From: CAVOEB01 sp965249645 | GTDB taxonomy: Bacteria; Pseudomonadota; Alphaproteobacteria; UBA828; JAPUJA01 | Direction of reading: 5' to 3' | NCBI GenBank assembly: GCA_965249645.1 | Contig: CBDFML010000008.1 | Span: 186,001 to 250,000 of the forward strand | DNA length: 64,000 nucleotides | Part shown: positions 59,935 to 64,000 of the stretch, in pieces | How the letters are laid out: the number at the start of each line of letters is the position of its first letter | Numbering within the stretch: position 1 is the stretch's first letter | Made by a program: the position numbers and the translations under genes | Notes under the pieces: generated by a model | Database searches by the model: none | What the model was told of the DNA's origin: nothing | What the model saw: the letters and a program-made list of their open reading frames with translations, nothing else

Positions 59935-61686
59935 TCAGTTGGCCTGACGGCGCAGGAATGCAGGAATGTCGAGGAAGTCCTCCTCGACGCTGGTATTGGC
60001 CGGGGCCGGGGCGGGATCCAGATCCTTGAGGGTGGTCTGGGCCGCGGGCTTGGCCTCAACCTTGGCTGGCGCCGGCGTCGGGCTCGATGCCGGCTTTTCC
60101 ACGGTCTTGGTGCGGCCACCGCCGGTGATCCGCTCGAACAGGCTGGGTCCCCGGCTGCTGCCGGATTTGGTCTCGGCCTTGGCCGGTTTGCCACCGGCGT
60201 TGGTTACCGCGGCTTCGGCAAACGGGTCGGGCCGCTTGAGCGCGTCCCGGCCTAGCGGTGCCTTGGCCGGTGCCGGCGGGATGAACGCGTCGTCGGCCTT
60301 ACGGTCCAGTCTCGGCTCGACCCTGGTCTCGCCCTTGATCTGGGTCGAGACGGGCTCGGCCGGCCTGGGCGTGGCCTGGGGCGCCCTGGCCGGTGCCTCT
60401 GGAACGCGGGGCTCGGCCGGAATGCCCGCCGCGGGCGCGGGCTGCATAACAGGCTCGGCGGGGCTTCGCGGTGCAACCGCCTCGGCGGCCAGCATTTCGG
60501 CCGAATCGGGCTCCGGCTCCATGACCGGGACCTCCATGACCGGTTCGAGATCGAGCGGCTCGTCGGTCCCGCCCACCGCGGCTGCGGTGACCGGTGGTGC
60601 GGCCGACTCGACGGTCTTGGCGAGGGTCTCGGGGGGCGACTCCTGAGCCGTGGTTTCGTCGGTGTCGATCGAGACCAGCTGCGGCCCGGTCTCGAAGCTC
60701 GGCCGCGGTTGGGCGGCAGCCATGGCGTCGATTCCGGTGGCCACGACCGAGACGCGCAAATGGCCGGCGAGGCTCTCGTCGAAGGTCGATCCGAAGGTGA
60801 TGTTGGCATCCTGATCGACCTCGTCGCGGATGCGGTTGACCGCCTCGTCGACTTCGAACAGGGTGACGTCTTCGCCGGTCGTGACGTTGATCAGCACGCC
60901 CCGCGCACCCTTCATCGAAACATCGTCGAGCAGCGGGTTGTTGATCGCTGCCTCGGCGCTCTCGATCGCCCGGTTTTCGCCTTCGGCTTCACCGGTGCCC
61001 ATCATGGCCTTGCCCATCTCGCCCATCACCGCGCGAACGTCGGCGAAATCGAGGTTGATCAGACCAGGCATGACCATCAGGTCGGTCACACCGCGCACGC
61101 CGGAATGGAGCACGTCATCGGCCATCTTGAACGCGTCCGCGAAGGTGGTCTTCTCGTTCGCGACCCGGAACAGGTTCTGGTTCGGGATCACGATCAGCGT
61201 GTCAACGAACTCCTGCAGTTCCTCGATGCCCTGCTCGGCGATGCGCATCCGCTGCAGGCCCTCGAATTGGAACGGCTTGGTGACCACGCCAACGGTGAGA
61301 ATACCGTTCTCGCGCGCGGCGCGGGCGATGACCGGCGCCGCGCCGGTGCCTGTGCCACCACCCATGCCAGCGGCAATGAAGGCCATGTTGCTGCCCTCGA
61401 GTTGGTCGAGAATTTCCTCGAGCACCTCGTCGGCGGCCGCCTTGCCCACGTCGGGCCGCGAGCCGGCGCCGAGCCCGCTCGTGATATGAGCGCCGAGCTG
61501 GATGCGCCGCTCGGTGAGCGACTGGGCCAGCGCCTGGGCGTCGGTGTTGGCGACCACGAATTCGACCCCTTCGAGGTGGCTCGTGATCATGTTGTTGACG
61601 GCGTTGCCTCCGGCCCCGCCCACACCAATCACTGTGATTTTCGGCTTCAGTTCATGGGTAACGGGCACCGACAAATTGATCGTCAT
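59935..61686 (-). CDS. ftsZ: Cell division protein FtsZ
   Basis: 583-residue tubulin-like GTPase that forms the division ring. ATG at 61686 has GGAGG 5 bases before its spacer and begins MTINLSVPVTHELKPKITVI, GVGGAGGNAVNNMI. The GTP-binding motif AAGMGGGTGTGAAPVIARAA and the T7 synergy loop (PGLINLDFADVRAVMGEMG) are present. The polymerising core ends near residue 320. A 250-residue proline/alanine-rich linker follows, long even for alphaproteobacteria, and the C-terminal peptide LDIPAFLRRQAN binds FtsA. Confidence 0.97.
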   Translation of the reverse strand: MTINLSVPVTHELKPKITVIGVGGAGGNAVNNMITSHLEGVEFVVANTDAQALAQSLTERRIQLGAHITSGLGAGSRPDVGKAAADEVLEEILDQLEGSNMAFIAAGMGGGTGTGAAPVIARAARENGILTVGVVTKPFQFEGLQRMRIAEQGIEELQEFVDTLIVIPNQNLFRVANEKTTFADAFKMADDVLHSGVRGVTDLMVMPGLINLDFADVRAVMGEMGKAMMGTGEAEGENRAIESAEAAINNPLLDDVSMKGARGVLINVTTGEDVTLFEVDEAVNRIRDEVDQDANITFGSTFDESLAGHLRVSVVATGIDAMAAAQPRPSFETGPQLVSIDTDETTAQESPPETLAKTVESAAPPVTAAAVGGTDEPLDLEPVMEVPVMEPEPDSAEMLAAEAVAPRSPAEPVMQPAPAAGIPAEPRVPEAPARAPQATPRPAEPVSTQIKGETRVEPRLDRKADDAFIPPAPAKAPLGRDALKRPDPFAEAAVTNAGGKPAKAETKSGSSRGPSLFERITGGGRTKTVEKPASSPTPAPAKVEAKPAAQTTLKDLDPAPAPANTSVEEDFLDIPAFLRRQAN

Positions 61687-61778
61687 AGGAACCTCCAAAT
61701 TCCGTTCTCTAGTCGCTCCGGTGTCGGTCTAGCGCCGACGGTTAAGGTGTCCGGGGTCTCCCGCCCCGGACGGTTTAG

Positions 61779-63023
61779 CTAAAAATTCTCGCGCAGCCAT
61801 TGGCCGATTCGGCCAAATTGGCCAGCAGGCGCGTCTGCTTTGCCCAGGGCGCGTCGGGCATTGTCGTGGGGCTTCTGCGCGGCGAACAGCAGCAGGCCGG
61901 CGCAGGTGGAAAAGGCGGGACCGCCGGTCGCTTCGGCGAGGCCCGGCATCTGTGCCGGGCGGCCGAGGCGGACTTGCTTGTCCAGGATGTCGGCGGCGAG
62001 GTCGGCGACCCCTTGGAGCTGGCTCGCTCCTCCGGTCAGCACGACCCGGCGCCCGCCCAGCCGGTAGACACCGCTGGCGGTCAGCCGGTCACGGACCAGC
62101 TCGAAAGTCTCCTCGATGCGCGGGCGGATAATTCCGATCAGTACCGACTTGGCGACTTGGCCAGCGCTCTCGGGCGTCTCCTCGCCCAGCGGCGGCACCT
62201 CGATCAGCTCGTGCTGGTCGCGCGGGGTCGCGGCCACGCTGCCCAGCAGCGTTTTCATTCGTTCGGCGTGCAGCATCGGCGTCGATAGGCCGCGGGCGAT
62301 GTCGTTGGTGACGTGGGCGCCGCCGACCGGCAGGCTGTCGGCGAACACCAACTCGCCCTCGGCAAACACCGCGACGGTGGTGGTGCCGCCGCCCATGTCG
62401 ATGACCGTAACGCCGAGGTCCTTCTCATCGTCGACCAGGCAGGCGAGACCCGAGGCATAGGGCGAGAGCACCGGGGCGGCGCTGTCCAGATGGCAGCGCG
62501 CGATACAGGTGCGCAGGGTGCGCAACGCTCCGCTTGCAGCCGTGACCAGCAGGATGCGCGCGCCCAGCCGCTCGCCGTACATGCCGCGCGGGTCGTGGAT
62601 GCCGCCCTCGCCATCGATGCTGTAGCCGATGGGCAGGGCGTGGATCAGCTCGCGCTCGTCGGATTCGACGTGAGTTTCCCCCCTGTCGAACACCCGGCGC
62701 AGATCGCCGAGTCCGACCTCGTGACCCGAAATCTCGACCTCGGCGCTAAGGATATGCGAGATCGGTGCGCCGCCGCTTAAGTTGACGCTCACCCGGTCGA
62801 TATTGTGCCCGGCCATCTGCTCGGCCGCGTGGACCGTCGCGGAGATTGCCGCCTCTACGGCCTCCATATCGACCACCCGCCCCACGCGCAGGCCGTGGGA
62901 GACCTGGTGGCCGATGCCGATGACGCGCAGGCCGTCTTCGCCCTCGTCGCGCGCGATGAAGCAGCACACCTTGGTGGTGCCAACATCGAGCGCCGTAATC
63001 AGGTCGCCGCTTCCCAGAGCCAT
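61779..63023 (-). CDS. ftsA: Cell division protein FtsA
   Basis: 414-residue actin-like membrane tether for FtsZ. The phosphate-1 motif is LITALDVGTTKVCCFIARDE, the 1C domain includes VNLSGGAPISHILSAEVEIS, the phosphate-2 motif is LGVTVIDMGGGTTTVAVFAE, and the adenosine motif is RRVVLTGGASQLQGVADLAA. The C-terminal amphipathic membrane helix reads AGQFGRIGQWLRENF. It sits between ftsQ and ftsZ, with 65 and 92 base gaps. Confidence 0.96.
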   Translation of the reverse strand: MALGSGDLITALDVGTTKVCCFIARDEGEDGLRVIGIGHQVSHGLRVGRVVDMEAVEAAISATVHAAEQMAGHNIDRVSVNLSGGAPISHILSAEVEISGHEVGLGDLRRVFDRGETHVESDERELIHALPIGYSIDGEGGIHDPRGMYGERLGARILLVTAASGALRTLRTCIARCHLDSAAPVLSPYASGLACLVDDEKDLGVTVIDMGGGTTTVAVFAEGELVFADSLPVGGAHVTNDIARGLSTPMLHAERMKTLLGSVAATPRDQHELIEVPPLGEETPESAGQVAKSVLIGIIRPRIEETFELVRDRLTASGVYRLGGRRVVLTGGASQLQGVADLAADILDKQVRLGRPAQMPGLAEATGGPAFSTCAGLLLFAAQKPHDNARRALGKADAPAGQFGRIGQWLRENF

Positions 63024-63088
63024 TGTCGTCTCGTTCTCCGTCCTCGTTGCGTGGCCGGGCCTCGTTGTCTTGCCCGATCCCTCCCGCC

Positions 63089-63964
63089 TCAGATGCGGGG
63101 CCCCAAATCCTCGTCGTCTGCTGTCGCGCCGTCGTCGAGACGGAGCGTCAGCCGGTCGGCCAGTCGCAGATCAATCACCGCGACGGCACGTTCGAACAGC
63201 GCATGCTCGCGCGCCAACGCCGCCAGTCGGCACCAGGCGTCGGCGAGTCCGTCCTCCGGCAGCTGTGCGGCGACGCCGTTATCGAAATGCAAATCCCAGC
63301 GCCGCGCGCCCACGCGCACCGCCGATGCGACCCGAGCGAACAGTGGCGGCTCGGTAATGAGCAGCGCGAATAGGGCTGGCGCCACGTCTGGTGCGTCGCC
63401 ACCCACGATGAGCGGCAGGGCGACATGGCGGTCGAGCCCGTCGGCTCCGATCACGACGCCGTCGCGGTCGACCAACACGGTCCGCCCGTCATGCTGCCAG
63501 CGCGCCATCGGCTGGCGTTCGACCAAGTGAACCCGGATAGTGTCGGGCAGCTGGCGTTGCACTGTCGCGGTCCGCACCCAGCCCAGCGCCTCGAGCCGCT
63601 GCTTGGCCGCCTTGGGGTCGAATTCCATCATGGCCTGGCCCCGCTCCACCCCGAGGGCGGCGAGCACGGCCTGGGCTGGGGTCTCGTGGCGGCCCAAACT
63701 GACCACGTCCTGGATGGTGTAGCCGGCCTCGGCGCTGAGGCTGGTCGCAGTGTCCTGCAAATGTTCGAGCCCCCAGCCGATATGTCCGGTACGCCAGGCA
63801 TAGACGGGGGCACCGATCAACGGAACGACGAGGACGAGCGCCAGCGTCGCGCGCCGGGTCGTGCGCGACCATCGGCGGGGGGTGCGCCGGCCGGCAGACT
63901 GGCGCCGCTTCGGAGCGTTGGGCGTCGCCGTGCCGACACGGAGGCGGGGGATCAGGCGTCGCAT
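63089..63964 (-). CDS. ftsQ: Cell division protein FtsQ
   Basis: 291-residue bitopic division protein. A basic cytoplasmic N-terminus (PNAPKRRQSAGRRTPRRWSR) precedes one membrane segment (ATLALVLVVPLIGAPVYAW). A periplasmic POTRA domain follows (TIQDVVSLGRHETPAQAVLA, ALGVERGQAMMEFDPKAAKQ), with RLEALGWVRTATVQRQLPDT and the FtsQ-domain motif VHLVERQPMARWQHDGRTVL. It links FtsB/FtsL to the divisome. Its ATG overlaps the end of ddl by 13 bases. Confidence 0.93.
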   Translation of the reverse strand: MRRLIPRLRVGTATPNAPKRRQSAGRRTPRRWSRTTRRATLALVLVVPLIGAPVYAWRTGHIGWGLEHLQDTATSLSAEAGYTIQDVVSLGRHETPAQAVLAALGVERGQAMMEFDPKAAKQRLEALGWVRTATVQRQLPDTIRVHLVERQPMARWQHDGRTVLVDRDGVVIGADGLDRHVALPLIVGGDAPDVAPALFALLITEPPLFARVASAVRVGARRWDLHFDNGVAAQLPEDGLADAWCRLAALAREHALFERAVAVIDLRLADRLTLRLDDGATADDEDLGPRI

Positions 63965-64000
63965 CGGGCATCCTCCACCATCCAGCTGACCAGCTCGCCG
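63952..64000 (-). CDS. ddl: D-alanine-D-alanine ligase, last residues only
   Basis: The minus-strand frame entering from the window edge reads GELVSWMVEDARCDA and stops at TGA (63952-63954), overlapping the ftsQ start. This matches the usual C-terminus of alphaproteobacterial DdlB (G/P-E-L-V-x-W-M/L-V-E-D-A-x-C). Its position directly upstream of ftsQ in the cell-wall/division cluster supports the call. Only 15 residues are visible. Confidence 0.75.
   Translation of the reverse strand, partial: GELVSWMVEDARCDA

Overview
The window is a GC-rich chromosomal segment of an alphaproteobacterium. The evidence is the gene order at the right end (ddl-ftsQ-ftsA-ftsZ-lpxC, then bamD-recN-ligA beside rpoD-dnaG-yqeY and carAB-greA), a long proline/alanine-rich FtsZ tail, and alphaproteobacterial families throughout. 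Inferred order-level placement (Rhodospirillales-like) is tentative.

Layout. 1-350: the start of rnpA (cut by the window edge) and rpmH. 600-4200: a membrane VTT protein, a mercuric-reductase-like flavoprotein and an orphan histidine kinase in a tight same-strand run. 4300-9000: a small membrane protein split at a slippery T-run, rlmI, ggt and a large lipoprotein. 9240-18885: a disturbed region holding tRNA-Arg, a symporter stump, a frameshifted coiled-coil gene and a GAF-GAF-PAS adenylate/guanylate cyclase gene. The cyclase gene carries a perfect 275-bp tandem duplication and is cut in two by a 6,068-bp element. 18900-33360: housekeeping and transport genes (EamA exporter, broken ornithine cyclodeaminase, arsC, MscS channel, ABC-2 permease, argD-argF-hslO, argE, trkH, folE, apaG, a radical SAM protein and a receiver-like protein). 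33414-36930: tRNA-Gly, a methyltransferase, a cupin, and a scar where an IS21-type end joins an RTX-protein stump to a metallo-hydrolase stump. 37200-43330: carbon metabolism (acetolactate-synthase-like enzyme, crotonyl-CoA carboxylase/reductase, enoyl-CoA hydratase, NDP-forming acyl-CoA ligase). 43400-64000: greA, carB, carA, yqeY, dnaG, rpoD, ligA, recN, bamD, an XRE regulator, lpxC, ftsZ, ftsA, ftsQ and the ddl tail.

The most notable object is the element at 12293-18360. It starts TGTA and ends TACA, has a 19-bp terminal inverted repeat with 16 matches, three further shared motifs inside each end, and a 5-bp ACCAG target duplication. Removing it together with one ACCAG rejoins the cyclase reading frame exactly. 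This is the end structure of Mu-type transposable phages, yet the inside holds only late structural genes: a head morphogenesis gene and a 5'-truncated portal on the minus strand, and a 5'-truncated tail-tip (J) gene, a glycine-rich tail protein and a small lipoprotein on the plus strand. No transposase is present, so it looks like a deleted and internally inverted remnant.

Several genes outside the element carry single frame breaks (about 4478, 9515, 9895, 20740). These may be real decay, programmed frameshifting in the first case, or sequence errors. The sequence alone cannot decide between these.
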